A stretch of 64,000 bases of DNA from Candidatus Eiseniibacteriota bacterium (lineage in GTDB: Bacteria > Eisenbacteria > RBG-16-71-46 > CAIMUX01), in assembly GCA_016712505.1 (NCBI GenBank), contig JADJQY010000001.1, positions 620,001-684,000 on the forward strand. The letters run 5' to 3'. The position numbers and the translations under genes are program-made. Positions 1 to 8,704 of this stretch are shown here, piece after piece (position 1 is the first letter of the stretch; the number at the start of each line of letters is the position of its first letter). A model generated the notes under the pieces. That model did no database searches, was not told the DNA's origin, and worked only from the letters and a program-made list of their open reading frames with translations.

Positions 1-1
1 A

Positions 2-780
2 CGGTTGGCGAAGCGGATCGAGGACAGACGGGTGCTGCGGCTGGTCCGCCGGTACCTGGAAGCAGGGGTGATGATCCAAGGAGTGGTCATGGAGCGACAC
101 GAAGGGACTCCGCAAGGAGGACCTCTCACCGCTCCTGGCCAATGTGCTCCTCGACGAAGTGGACAAGGAGTTGGAGAAGCGGGGTCATGCGTTCGTGCGC
201 TACGCCGATGACGGTAACGTCTATGTGCGGTCGAAGCGAGCGGGCGAGCGAGTGATGGCTCTGCTGCGTCGCCTTTACGGCGACCTCAAGCTTCGGATCA
301 ACGAGTCGAAGAGCGCGGTGGCGCGGGTCTGGGATCGGAAGTTCCTCGGGTTCTCCCTCTGGGTGGGCGCGGGAAAGACAATCCGGGTCCGCGTCGCGGA
401 GAAAGCTCTGAACGCGATGAAGCAACGGGTGCGATCGATGACCCGCCGCCTGGGAGGACGGAGCCTGGAGCAAGTGATCGGAACGCTGCGGCCGTACCTG
501 CTGGGGTGGAAGGCATACTTCCGTCTGGCCGAGACGCCACAGGTCTTCCGAGAGCTTGATGAGTGGATCCGTCACCGACTCCGAGCGATCCAACTGAAGC
601 AGTGGAAGCGTGGACGCACGACCCATCGCGAGCTAGTCTCGCGCGGGCTGAAGCCCCACGGCCGCTGCCCAGGTAGCGGCGAACACTCGTCGCTGGTGGA
701 AGAACTCGGCGATGGCGCTGCACATCGCGATTCCCAACCGCTGGTTCACCGAACGAGGGCTCCCTTCGCTCGGTGCGTGA
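2..780 (+). pseudogene. ltrA: group II intron reverse transcriptase/maturase, 3' part, frameshifted
   Basis: Cut by the left edge. Three reading frames must be joined to recover one maturase. The first runs from base 2 to about 130 and carries the RT motif EGTPQGGPL. The second runs from about 130 to 670 and starts LLANVLLDEVDKE; it holds the catalytic FVRYADD box, the KFLGFS motif and the domain X (maturase) helices. The third runs from about 670 to a TGA at 778-780 and carries the conserved end RRWWKNSAMALHIAIPNRWF. The first shift fits loss of two bases inside the codons for GGPLSP near 122-130. The second lies between about 655 and 690. The YADD box is intact, but no single frame can give an active protein, so this is a decayed retroelement unless both shifts are assembly errors. 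Confidence 0.88.
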
Positions 781-792
781 CCTCAACATCTC

Positions 793-871
793 GAACCGCC
801 GGATGCGGACCCGCTTGTCCGGTGGTGTGGGAGGGGAGTAGCCGGGATCACCGACTACCCCCTATCCCGAT
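793..871 (+). ncRNA. group II intron domains V and VI (3' end of intron RNA)
   Basis: Thirteen bases after the maturase stop, the sequence begins GAACCGCCGGATGCGGACCC. It folds as a domain V hairpin: ACCGCCGGA pairs with TCCGGTGGT through one G-U pair, and an inner GCG/CGC stem is capped by a short loop. A second hairpin follows, GGGAGGGG-GTAG against CTACCCCC-TA-TCCC. Its interrupted 3' arm could hold the bulged branch-point A of domain VI. The intron would end in AT near 870-871. The order maturase ORF, then V, then VI is standard for bacterial group II introns. The domain V form resembles those of bacterial class C introns from memory, but the class is not established here. Confidence 0.72.
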
Positions 872-994
872 TGTCCCCCCGTCGCCGTTGCCTCGTGGCG
901 CGAAAATTCGTGTTCGGTTCGAGCGCCGGATCCGTTCTTCGCGCGCACAACCATCTCCAGATGCGGTTCCGGCTCGAATCCAGGAGGACATTCC

Positions 995-1753
995 ATGATC
1001 GATCGAATCCATTCACTCCCACGGACCGTCTGGTCGCGGACCCTCGTCCACGCCGGTCTGGTCCTGATCGCCGTTGTCGGCGCCTCGGCCGCCGGCATCG
1101 CCGGTGGCTCGGCCTTGGCCGAGGGGCCGGACAGTCAACCGGGACCGAACCCGGTCGATCCCAGCCTGGTCCCGGCCTTGCCGGAGATCCCCTGGACCTG
1201 GCTGCCCGTTGGTCCGCTCGAGCTTCGCTTTGCCGATCCGTTCGGACCGGAGGACAAGGGAGGCACCTACACCGATATGGGGGGACTGGGAGAGAACCGG
1301 CTCACCCAACGTGAGGTTGCGCTCCTCGAACTCTCCCGCGCCGCAGTCGAAGCGTCGCGGCTCGCGGGGACTCTGGGAGTGGGAGCACCGATCGGCCCGC
1401 GGACTCCGGCGGACCCGGCCGGCGCCGCGCGACTGAAGGAAGACATGGTCCGCGCCCGGGTCAGCAGGCCGGTGTCGGGGACTGGCGGCCCGGCGGATCC
1501 CGCCTTGACCGCCGGGGATCCTCTTGGCGCGACCCCGTCCGCACCGCTGACTCCGGCGGAGGCGGAGAAGCTGGCCCTCGCGCGCGCCCAGCAGGGGGCG
1601 ATCGAGCAGCCTGGGTGGCCCGTGCCGTATGGCGCGCTCGTGCAGTTGCCGGCCGGCACCCCGGTCGCGCAGCCGGAAGGCGCGCCGCGTCCGACCCCGG
1701 CGAGCGGCGAACCGAAGTCCGATGGCGCGCAGCCGACCGGGAAGGGGGAGTGA
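995..1753 (+). CDS. secreted Pro/Ala-rich protein of unknown function
   Basis: 252 aa. I do not recognise a family. The start is chosen on AGGAGG 8 nt upstream of ATG. Residues about 12-42 form a long N-terminal hydrophobic segment ending in a signal-peptidase-like SALAEG, so the product is probably exported. The rest is rich in Pro, Ala and Gly, with a short central helical stretch (QREVALLELSRAAVEASRLA) and a low-complexity C-terminus with no predicted enzyme motif. The stop is 2 nt before the next start, so it is very likely co-transcribed with the metalloprotease gene. An accessory or pro-domain role for that protease is possible but only inferred. Confidence 0.7.
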   Translation: MIDRIHSLPRTVWSRTLVHAGLVLIAVVGASAAGIAGGSALAEGPDSQPGPNPVDPSLVPALPEIPWTWLPVGPLELRFADPFGPEDKGGTYTDMGGLGENRLTQREVALLELSRAAVEASRLAGTLGVGAPIGPRTPADPAGAARLKEDMVRARVSRPVSGTGGPADPALTAGDPLGATPSAPLTPAEAEKLALARAQQGAIEQPGWPVPYGALVQLPAGTPVAQPEGAPRPTPASGEPKSDGAQPTGKGE

Positions 1754-1755
1754 TC

Positions 1756-4700
1756 ATGACGATCTTCACCCCACCAGTTCGGCACCCGCTGCGTGCCAGC
1801 GCCGCCGTTGCCGCCGGCGCCGTGGTCGCAGTCGCCGGCCTGCTGATCGCGCCCGGTCTTGGCTGGGCGGAACCCGAACCCTCGCGCGGCGTCGTTTCGC
1901 CGGGCGCGCTGAAACGGGTATTGAATGAACCAATCCCCTCGGCCATGCCCGACGGGCAGTGGGAGGATAACGAGAAGCGGTCTGAGGACGCCGCGCTGCA
2001 CGAGGCCAGGCTGCCGCTGCTCGGAACCTCGGACGACAACGACACCTGCCACTACGCGCGCGGGATCACGCTCGTCGTCCATGTGTTCGTCAACCACACC
2101 GGCGGAACCTGGAGTGCGACGGAGATGGACGACGCGGCGGCGAAGGCTGACGCGGCCAAGATGAACTACACCACCTTCGCTCCCTGGGCGGCGAATCAGA
2201 GCTTTGATCCGGTCGGCGGTTACATCTTCTACAACGCGACCTTGGGGTACAACATCGCCGACAGCGGGATGAGCGCGGCGGTGATGGAGGACGCCGTGGC
2301 CGCGCTGGGATTCGGCGACGGGGACGGCGACGGAAGCCGGATCGACGACATCACCCACTATCTGCAAGGCTGGGGCGGCGGATGGGACAACGTCATCCTC
2401 CTCTTCGAGCCGGACCAGAGCGGGCGCGCCTGGGCGAGCTATGGTCACGCGAAGACCGCCCTCTACACCAACAGCGGCTGGTGGGTCTACGCCCACGAGT
2501 GGGGTCATCTCTTCGGCGCGTGCGATGAGTATGCCGAGGGTGGTACCTGCAATGGCGGGATCAACTGCGGCACCTGCCAGAGCTGGTACCTCACCGAGAC
2601 GGTGAGCAATGGCAACTGCGAGCTCATGGCCTGCGGATCGACCGTCGACTGTCTGATGAAGTACAACACCACCGACGCCCTCTGCGCCGACACGCCGCGC
2701 GAGTGGGCCTGGGTAGACGACAACGGCGATGGGTTGGGCAACACCGTGCGTCGCCCGACGGTCATCAACGGCAGTGGACAGCAGTACGCAAACATCAACG
2801 AGCTGTTCCACAACGGCTGGTTCGTGTGGAACAACACCGACCAGGCCGAGGTAGTCTCGCAGCGTTGGTCGTCCTGGAGCGTGGTCGGTCTGCGCAGCCC
2901 GGCGAGCGCCGACTACGATCTGCAGCTCTTCAGCGACAACACCCACAATGTGCCGTTGGGTAGCTCGGCCTGGGGCACGGGCAACGTCGACTTCGTGGTC
3001 GGCGACTACAATCACAACAACCTCGGCAACGAGCACATCCAGCTCTCGCACTACAGCGGCAATTTCGACAACTACAACCTGACCTTCGAGAGTGGCGGCG
3101 AGGTGCTCTATCCCGATGGTCTGGTGCGCGGTGGCGGATGGGGGTGGTACAACACCGCCGTGGTCTACGATGTGCCGCTGCACGCGGGAGAGACGCTGGA
3201 GTTCTATCTCGACGCGCAGGGAGGCGTGAACCTCGGCATGGCGCTCTACAAGTCGACCTCTTCGACCTTCTTTGCCGGCCGAGGATCGAGCCATGTCGCC
3301 TACGCCGATGCGGCCGGGGTCGGCGGCGACGAGGCGTTCACCTACACCGTTCCGCAGGATGACGTCTACGGTCTGGTCATCTGGAGCAACAACAGCGTCG
3401 ACGCTTCGTTCGCGATCAAGATCGGGCCCGACCCGATCGCGATGGACGAGGAGTACGTCTACTGGGGCGCGGACAACCCGACGCTCTGGAACTTCACCCC
3501 GAACGCCTCTCCGTACTGGGCGGTGATCGGGACGCGTTCCGACACCGGGCAGGACGTGGGGATGCGGCTCTTCGATGATCCGAACTATCAGGCCCTTCTC
3601 GATGCCTCGGAGCAGTATGCGGCCGGAGAGCCGGAGTTCGTTGCCATCGACTACAACCATGCCTCTTTCGGCCCGGAGTACCCGCGGGTTTCGGCGCCGG
3701 GAGCGCCGAACATCTACTTCACCCAATGGGAGCAGGACGCGGAGATCCTCTACGGCGCGGAGTACCCGCCCTACTGGTATCCGGAGCGGGTGGTGAAGAT
3801 CTGGGACGTCTGGATGGAGGCGGCGCAGTTCTACTTCTTCCGGCAGTTCAGCAGCGGAGGCACGCTCGACGGCGGGATCTATCTCTTTGACTCCTCCAAT
3901 GCGGACAACCACAAGCGGCGGTCGGAGTACGCCAACGGATCGGACACGTTGCCGGCGTCCTACGGCGGTGAGCTGTTCTGGCACGTGGCAGGCGCTTCGG
4001 ACTGGTACGGCCTGGTCGCCACCTCGCACGGGTACACGCAGGGGAGCTACAGCATGTGGTATGGGCCGTGGCTCTTCCCGACGGACGAGGTCCCTCAGAC
4101 TCGCGGGGAAGAGGTGGTCTGGGCCACCGGGCCGACCGAAGGGGCGAACTGGCAGGTGGCGGCGGTCCGGCCGACCGCGGGGGAGACATCCGGGATCTGG
4201 CTGTACGAGGACTTCGCCTTCGCGAACTCCGGTTTCCGGGCCTACGACTCCGGCTCTGGGGTACGCTTCGTCGTTGCTGACTACAACCACAGCGGGCCGC
4301 TGGCTTACTACACCCTGGCTCAGAGGCAGAGCGGATTTGGCGCGCTCGATCTTTCCTGGGAGGGGGGCACGGAGGCGATCGTGTTCGCCCCGGAGGGGGT
4401 TGATGCCCCGGGATTGCCGTGGGAGGCGAGCAACGTGGCCAAGGTGTTCGACCTGTTCGTCGATGGGGCGACCCCGCCCGCCGGACAGACGGTGCGCATC
4501 CAGGTGAGCGATGACAGCGGCACCCTGAACCTGGGCGTGGCGCTCTTTGCGTCGTACGGCGGCCAAGGCTACAGCGGATCGACTGGGGCTCTTGCCTACG
4601 CAGACGCCTCTGGGATCGGCGAGTCGGAGACGATCGAGTTCACCGTCACCGACGCTGACTGGTACGGCCTGGTGGTCTTCAACCAGGAGGACACTGAGGG

Positions 4701-5040
4701 CATCTATTCAATCATTGCGCGCGATCCGGCCGCGGCCGCGATCGAGGATGGCGCCGAGCCGGTTGCGTTCGGACTGCGTCTCTCGTCGGCCAACCCGTTC
4801 GCCCGACGCGCCGACCTCCGCCTCTCGCTGGCCGAGTCCGGCACGGTCGACCTCGCGATCTATGACGTACGCGGGCGGAAGGTTCGCGACCTCGTCGTCG
4901 GGAACCTCCCGGCCGGTGCCCACACGATCGCCTGGGACGGCGACGACCTGGCTGGCCGTGCGACCGCCCCGGGGGTCTACTTCGCTCGCCTCGCAAGCGG
5001 CGCGGGTGAGCGACGGGTGAAGCTGGTCAAGACGGAGTGA
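1756..5040 (+). CDS. secreted metzincin-like metalloprotease with three internal repeats and FlgD-type C-terminal sorting domain
   Basis: 1094 aa. The ATG at 1756 has GGGGGAG just upstream and opens a clear signal peptide that ends near GLGWAE. The zinc-binding motif HEWGHLFGACD starts at H247 and has the form HExxHxxGxxD, with Asp in place of the third His, as in snapalysin-like metzincins. Cys-rich segments follow (CNGGINCGTC). After the catalytic region come three related beta-rich units of about 210 residues, each marked by a DYNH motif (about residues 417, 632 and 842). The last ~95 residues (YDVRGRKVRDLVV...GVYFARL) are an FlgD Ig-like/T9SS type A-like sorting module. It probably acts outside the cell or at the surface. 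The substrate is unknown. Confidence 0.85.
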   Translation: MTIFTPPVRHPLRASAAVAAGAVVAVAGLLIAPGLGWAEPEPSRGVVSPGALKRVLNEPIPSAMPDGQWEDNEKRSEDAALHEARLPLLGTSDDNDTCHYARGITLVVHVFVNHTGGTWSATEMDDAAAKADAAKMNYTTFAPWAANQSFDPVGGYIFYNATLGYNIADSGMSAAVMEDAVAALGFGDGDGDGSRIDDITHYLQGWGGGWDNVILLFEPDQSGRAWASYGHAKTALYTNSGWWVYAHEWGHLFGACDEYAEGGTCNGGINCGTCQSWYLTETVSNGNCELMACGSTVDCLMKYNTTDALCADTPREWAWVDDNGDGLGNTVRRPTVINGSGQQYANINELFHNGWFVWNNTDQAEVVSQRWSSWSVVGLRSPASADYDLQLFSDNTHNVPLGSSAWGTGNVDFVVGDYNHNNLGNEHIQLSHYSGNFDNYNLTFESGGEVLYPDGLVRGGGWGWYNTAVVYDVPLHAGETLEFYLDAQGGVNLGMALYKSTSSTFFAGRGSSHVAYADAAGVGGDEAFTYTVPQDDVYGLVIWSNNSVDASFAIKIGPDPIAMDEEYVYWGADNPTLWNFTPNASPYWAVIGTRSDTGQDVGMRLFDDPNYQALLDASEQYAAGEPEFVAIDYNHASFGPEYPRVSAPGAPNIYFTQWEQDAEILYGAEYPPYWYPERVVKIWDVWMEAAQFYFFRQFSSGGTLDGGIYLFDSSNADNHKRRSEYANGSDTLPASYGGELFWHVAGASDWYGLVATSHGYTQGSYSMWYGPWLFPTDEVPQTRGEEVVWATGPTEGANWQVAAVRPTAGETSGIWLYEDFAFANSGFRAYDSGSGVRFVVADYNHSGPLAYYTLAQRQSGFGALDLSWEGGTEAIVFAPEGVDAPGLPWEASNVAKVFDLFVDGATPPAGQTVRIQVSDDSGTLNLGVALFASYGGQGYSGSTGALAYADASGIGESETIEFTVTDADWYGLVVFNQEDTEGIYSIIARDPAAAAIEDGAEPVAFGLRLSSANPFARRADLRLSLAESGTVDLAIYDVRGRKVRDLVVGNLPAGAHTIAWDGDDLAGRATAPGVYFARLASGAGERRVKLVKTE

Positions 5041-5403
5041 TCTCGGCGGCCGGCGGCCGGCGGACGGTGCCGGGCGCGCGAACCTGACCCGGCTCGTCAG
5101 CCGCGGTCGTGTCGGCGAGCGCCGGAATGCGGAGAGGTTTGGTGACCTGGAACCGGGTCGGGAGGGGGGACCTTCCGGCCCGGTTTGCTTACGCCCGGGG
5201 AGTAGCGTGTCGCGACGGTGCGTCTCGGATGTTCCGGCAGTCGGGGTGCTCCGGCTCTCTGGTTGCTGTGGCTCTCTTGGTGCTCTGGCTGTCTAGGGTG
5301 TTTGGGGGGTCGTGGGGCGGGCGAGGGGACACCTCCGCTCCCGGGTGGTCGATCGACCGGTGCGTTGAGACCGACCTCCTGGGAAACGAAACGATCATAT
5401 CGC

Positions 5404-5450
5404 GATTAAAAATTGTAACTAACTGTAATTTATATAGTTGTGTGATACTT
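5404..5450. promoter_or_regulatory. AT-rich island, possible promoter or regulatory region
   Basis: About 47 bases with very few G or C in otherwise GC-rich DNA. It includes GATTAAAAATTGTAAC and a TTTATATAGT block with a TATAGT -10-like element, and an AACTA/TAGTT inverted repeat. No gene starts closely downstream, so if it is a promoter the transcript would be non-coding or have a long leader. Confidence 0.3.
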
Positions 5451-5694
5451 CCGTGCCTATCACCTGTAGCCGGTCCCGACGCTGCGGAGCCGGGTTCGTG
5501 AGACGCGCATCAAGAAGGCGAGAAGTGCTCGCCGTCTGAACTGAGCCGCGGGGCGGGAACAAGCCCCTCGAGCACGGGGGAGCGCCAACCAAGGCGACCG
5601 CCAGCCGGGACGACCGCGAACCGAGGCGACCGCCGTAACCGACGCATCTCCCGGCCTGGATCTCCGGCACCGCGCCCGGCGACGTTTCGGCCTG

Positions 5695-5716
5695 CAACTC
5701 GTCCCGGGACGAGTTG
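5695..5716. repeat. 22-bp perfect palindrome (copy 1)
   Basis: The half-site CAACTCGTCCC is followed directly by its exact reverse complement. A closely related palindrome lies at 6645-6666, so the two flank the M15-type peptidase gene. Candidate operator or REP-like element. Confidence 0.6.
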
Positions 5717-5854
5717 TAGGGCGATTTCACAAGCGACTCGACGAGCCTGCAACTCGCGGTACCCGAAGAAGTTGCGACGGCGGTTGCACCTCGGTCGCGG
5801 ACGCATTCCGCGCCGGGATCTGCGGCGTCGGCGCTCGTGTCGGAGATCGGGCGC

Positions 5855-5882
5855 TTCCCTTCTGGCCACTTTCGAGTATCCT
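5855..5882 (+). promoter_or_regulatory. possible sigma70-type promoter
   Basis: TTCCCT at 5855-5860, a 16-nt spacer and TATCCT at 5877-5882, about 100 bases before the start of the peptidase gene. The -35 match is weak. Confidence 0.3.
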
Positions 5883-5983
5883 CCCCCGAGGTTGCTGCCG
5901 ATCACGGATGAACCGGCGCGGGCTCGGACCGTTCTGATCGGCCACAGCTTCCCCAACCCATACCGCGCCACGGAGGGCACTGA

Positions 5984-6562
5984 ATGGAGCGTCGTCGCTT
6001 TCTCCTCGGACTCGCCGCCAGCCTCGGCACCACGCTCATCCTCGAGACCTTCGGCTGGCAGTCCAGAGCGCTCGCCGGCGACCTCTCCGGATCCCAGGTT
6101 CTTCCCGCCAGCCTGACGCAACCGCGCGAACTGTCTCTGCTTCACACCCACACCGGGGAGCGGCTGTCGGTCGCCTACTTTGAACGTGGGGAGTACCTCC
6201 CGGACGCCCTCGAAGCGGTGAACCACCTGCTGCGCGATCACCGGACCGACGCGGTCCACCCGATCGATCCCGCACTGCTCGACATCCTTCACGATCTGAA
6301 GTCCGCGACCGGCTCGACCGGTGAGTACAAGATCATCTCCGGGTACCGGTCCCCCGAGACCAACGCTTCGCTGCGCAAGAAGAGTCGCGGCGTCGCCAAG
6401 CACAGCCTCCACCTCGACGGCCGGGCGATCGATGTCCGCCTCGACGGTGTCGAACTTCCGACGCTGCACTCCGCAGCACTGGCCCTCTCCCGTGGCGGCG
6501 TCGGCTACTACGGCAAATCCGACTTCGTGCACCTCGACACCGGGGCGGTTCGAAGCTGGTAG
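5984..6562 (+). CDS. Tat-exported DUF882/YcbK-type peptidoglycan peptidase (M15 family)
   Basis: 192 aa. The N-terminus MERRRFLLGLAAS is a twin-arginine signal with a hydrophobic core, so export is probably by Tat, as for E. coli YcbK (MepK). The catalytic domain keeps the M15A zinc pattern: YRSPETNASL, then SLHLDGRAIDVR (His and Asp ligands) and the final VHLDTGAVRSW (His ligand). Family members are DD- or LD-endopeptidases that cut peptidoglycan cross-links in the periplasm. The gene stands alone, flanked on both sides by related palindromes. A YcbB-type L,D-transpeptidase, its usual functional partner in enterobacteria, lies about 5 kb downstream on the other strand. Confidence 0.88.
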   Translation: MERRRFLLGLAASLGTTLILETFGWQSRALAGDLSGSQVLPASLTQPRELSLLHTHTGERLSVAYFERGEYLPDALEAVNHLLRDHRTDAVHPIDPALLDILHDLKSATGSTGEYKIISGYRSPETNASLRKKSRGVAKHSLHLDGRAIDVRLDGVELPTLHSAALALSRGGVGYYGKSDFVHLDTGAVRSW

Positions 6563-6957
6563 GTCAGCAACCAGTAGGTGCTTGAGCTCACGGCTACTCC
6601 CTCCGCTCGCCAGCGGTCCGGAACTTCCGACTCGCCACCCTGGTGAACTCGTCCAGGGACGAGTTCGCAGCTGACGCACGCGCTGTCGCGGGCGAGCCTT
6701 CAACTCGTCGTGGAACGCGCCGGTACGAGCTTCGTTTCTGCGAGGATCAATTCCCCCGGGCGAATGATCGGGTTCTCAGTACGTCCTCACGGTGTCCGCT
6801 CAGACGGATCAGCACGGCAGAGCCTGGCTCCCATGTTGCTCTCCCGGCTCCCCAGGCGTACCATCCCCAGGTTCGCGCCGGCTGAGGGGCCGAGTTCCGG
6901 CGTTCCGACCCACTTTGGGCAGCCGCCCCCGCGAGCGCTCCTGCAGAGGAGTGACCG
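6563..6957. other. intergenic region, 395 bp
   Basis: No gene seen. It holds the second palindrome (6645-6666) and a further half-site-like CAACTCGTCGTGG near 6706. Nothing else was recognised. Confidence 0.5.
6645..6666. repeat. inverted repeat, 10-bp arms (copy 2)
   Basis: GAACTCGTCC, a 2-nt spacer, then GGACGAGTTC. The core ACTCGTCC/GGACGAGT is identical to that of the palindrome at 5695-5716. It lies about 80 bases after the peptidase stop, with no T-run, so it is not an obvious intrinsic terminator. Confidence 0.6.
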
Positions 6958-8673
6958 ATGCGCCGCTGTATACCCTCTCCAACATCTCCAACATCTCCTG
7001 CAGTCGAGGATCTCGCCATCGACACCGCGGCCTCGTGCCGCTCGCCAAGGCGCGAGCCGTCGACACTCCGCGCCGTCGCGCGACTCGGGCTCGCCACCGC
7101 CTTGATGCTCCTCGCCGGCACCGCGCCGTGCGCGCGCGCCGGTGACAACGATGGGGGTCTGCTCATGCTGCACGTACTGCCCCCGGGGGCAGTGCCTGAG
7201 CCGGCATGTGACTCGATTGGGGTAGCGTCGTGTGTCGATCTCACGACCAGGGTGAACGGGGATGAACTCGCTCACATCGCCGTACTCGCGATGTGGCCCG
7301 ACAGCCTCCCTCCGGTCCTCAAGGGGATGAGCTTCGCCCTCTCCTACGACCCGGAACAGATCGAGGTTCTCGACTGGGGGAGCTGCGCACCGTTCGTCCT
7401 TTCCGATCCAGGGTGGCCGGCCAGCGGCGTTGGGATGGCGATCAGCTGGGATGTCCCGGAGGTCGCGCCGACCGTTCCCGTGATCTGGCTCTCGGTCCGC
7501 AGTATCTCCGAGGGGCCCGCGGCGCTCTCGCTCGCGGCGCATCCGACGCAAGGTGGGTGGTTTGCGGACGGCCACACGCCGGCGCGTCTCGATGCCATCC
7601 GTGGATATGGTGCGATTGGTTTCGATCGCCCGGGACTCGGCTACTGCCTCGCGCCACCGAGCGGTTGCTGCTCTCCGGACGGAACCTGCACGCGCGTGCA
7701 TCCTGCGATCTGCGTCTACTCCGGAGGCCAGGTGCTACAGGGAGCCTGCGATGATCCGGCGCAAGGAGGGCCGTCGATCACGGACCGCGTCATCGTCGTC
7801 GGCGGGCTCGACGGTTACGAGTGGGCTCGCCCGCGTGCGAGCGGCTGGAATGACGGGTGCCCCCCGGACGTGCTCAATCTCACGAGCCCTGGGTTACTCG
7901 CGTTTCGGACCGCAGGACCGGGGTCGCTGCGATTGACGCGGGAGAAGCGTGTATCGAACCAGTATCGGGGGAACGGGAGAACGGTGACCCTACTGGGCGG
8001 CGGCGAACTGGAGCTACGCTCCTTCGATGTTCTCTTGCGCGATGGGCCGGTGATCGGCGCCATCCGAAACAGTGAACCGATCGTGACCCACGAGCGCTTA
8101 CAGCTCGCCAATCCGGCCAACCAGCTCATCGCCTGGCTCGACCTGCAGGTTCTCTCCCCCGCGGACACCGTCGCCGCCCTGTGCACCGTCGACTCGGCGA
8201 GTGCCACCATCCGCTTCGAGGCGCTGGCCCGAGCGGGGGAAGCGTTCGCCTTCGCGCGCTGCCTGTCCGGAGAGGAGCGGATCCTTTCCGAAGTCGGTCA
8301 GTACTGCATCTTCGACTTCCAAGGCGACCTGGTGGAGACCAACGTCTGGATTCCGCCGACCGGCGTCCCAGATGGACCGGCGGGTTCCGACGCCCCGAGT
8401 GGCGTTGGCCTGCAGCTTCTCGGTGCCTCACCGGTCCAAGGCGAGATCCGTTACCTCCGCGCCCTCAGCCAACCAGGCGTCATCGATCTGGAGCTGATCG
8501 ACATTCAAGGCCGCATGCGCGCCGTGGTCGAACGTGGTCAGGTCGCCGCAGGAGTCGTGGAGCGTACCTGGCCGCTGCCGCACGCAATCGGCAGCGGCCT
8601 CTACTTCATCCGCCTGCGGGCGGATGGACTGGAGCTGGTCTCCCGCGTGCTGATTCTGCGGGGGAATCGTTGA
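6958..8673 (+). CDS. secreted protein with FlgD-type C-terminal sorting domain
   Basis: 571 aa, function unknown. GAGGAG precedes the ATG by 6 nt. The first ~40 residues precede a hydrophobic signal segment (LGLATALMLLAGTAPCARA), so an internal start is possible. Residues about 85-200 form a beta-rich region with the phrase ALSYDPEQIEVLDWG, resembling cohesin-like or dockerin-associated beta sandwiches in secreted proteins of this group. A cysteine cluster (CCSPDGTC...CVYSGG) follows at about 235-260. The last ~85 residues (LELIDIQGRMRAVVERG...SGLYFIRLRADG) are the FlgD/T9SS-type sorting module also found on four other proteins in this window. Probably cell-surface or secreted. Confidence 0.75.
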   Translation: MRRCIPSPTSPTSPAVEDLAIDTAASCRSPRREPSTLRAVARLGLATALMLLAGTAPCARAGDNDGGLLMLHVLPPGAVPEPACDSIGVASCVDLTTRVNGDELAHIAVLAMWPDSLPPVLKGMSFALSYDPEQIEVLDWGSCAPFVLSDPGWPASGVGMAISWDVPEVAPTVPVIWLSVRSISEGPAALSLAAHPTQGGWFADGHTPARLDAIRGYGAIGFDRPGLGYCLAPPSGCCSPDGTCTRVHPAICVYSGGQVLQGACDDPAQGGPSITDRVIVVGGLDGYEWARPRASGWNDGCPPDVLNLTSPGLLAFRTAGPGSLRLTREKRVSNQYRGNGRTVTLLGGGELELRSFDVLLRDGPVIGAIRNSEPIVTHERLQLANPANQLIAWLDLQVLSPADTVAALCTVDSASATIRFEALARAGEAFAFARCLSGEERILSEVGQYCIFDFQGDLVETNVWIPPTGVPDGPAGSDAPSGVGLQLLGASPVQGEIRYLRALSQPGVIDLELIDIQGRMRAVVERGQVAAGVVERTWPLPHAIGSGLYFIRLRADGLELVSRVLILRGNR

Positions 8674-8704
8674 ACTAACGGGCGTCCCGCCGATCTCCAC
8701 GTCG

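Larger units (their letters stand above)
5041..5983. other. intergenic region, 943 bp, no convincing gene
   Basis: ORFs here lack ribosome sites and family similarity. It contains an AT-rich island at about 5404-5450, a GGCGAG-aagtg-CTCGCC hairpin at 5517-5533, imperfect repeats of GGCGACCGCC around 5596-5634, a 22-bp perfect palindrome at 5695-5716, and a possible promoter for the downstream peptidase gene at 5855-5882. Confidence 0.6.

Noticed and set aside
1267..4566. Long minus-strand open frame (about 1100 codons)
   Set aside because: Antisense to the metalloprotease; Arg/Val-rich shadow of GC-rich coding DNA with no family text or ribosome site.
5109..5501. 130-codon plus-strand ORF in the gene-free gap
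   Set aside because: No ribosome site, odd composition (Trp/Cys/Gly runs), and it crosses the AT-rich island.
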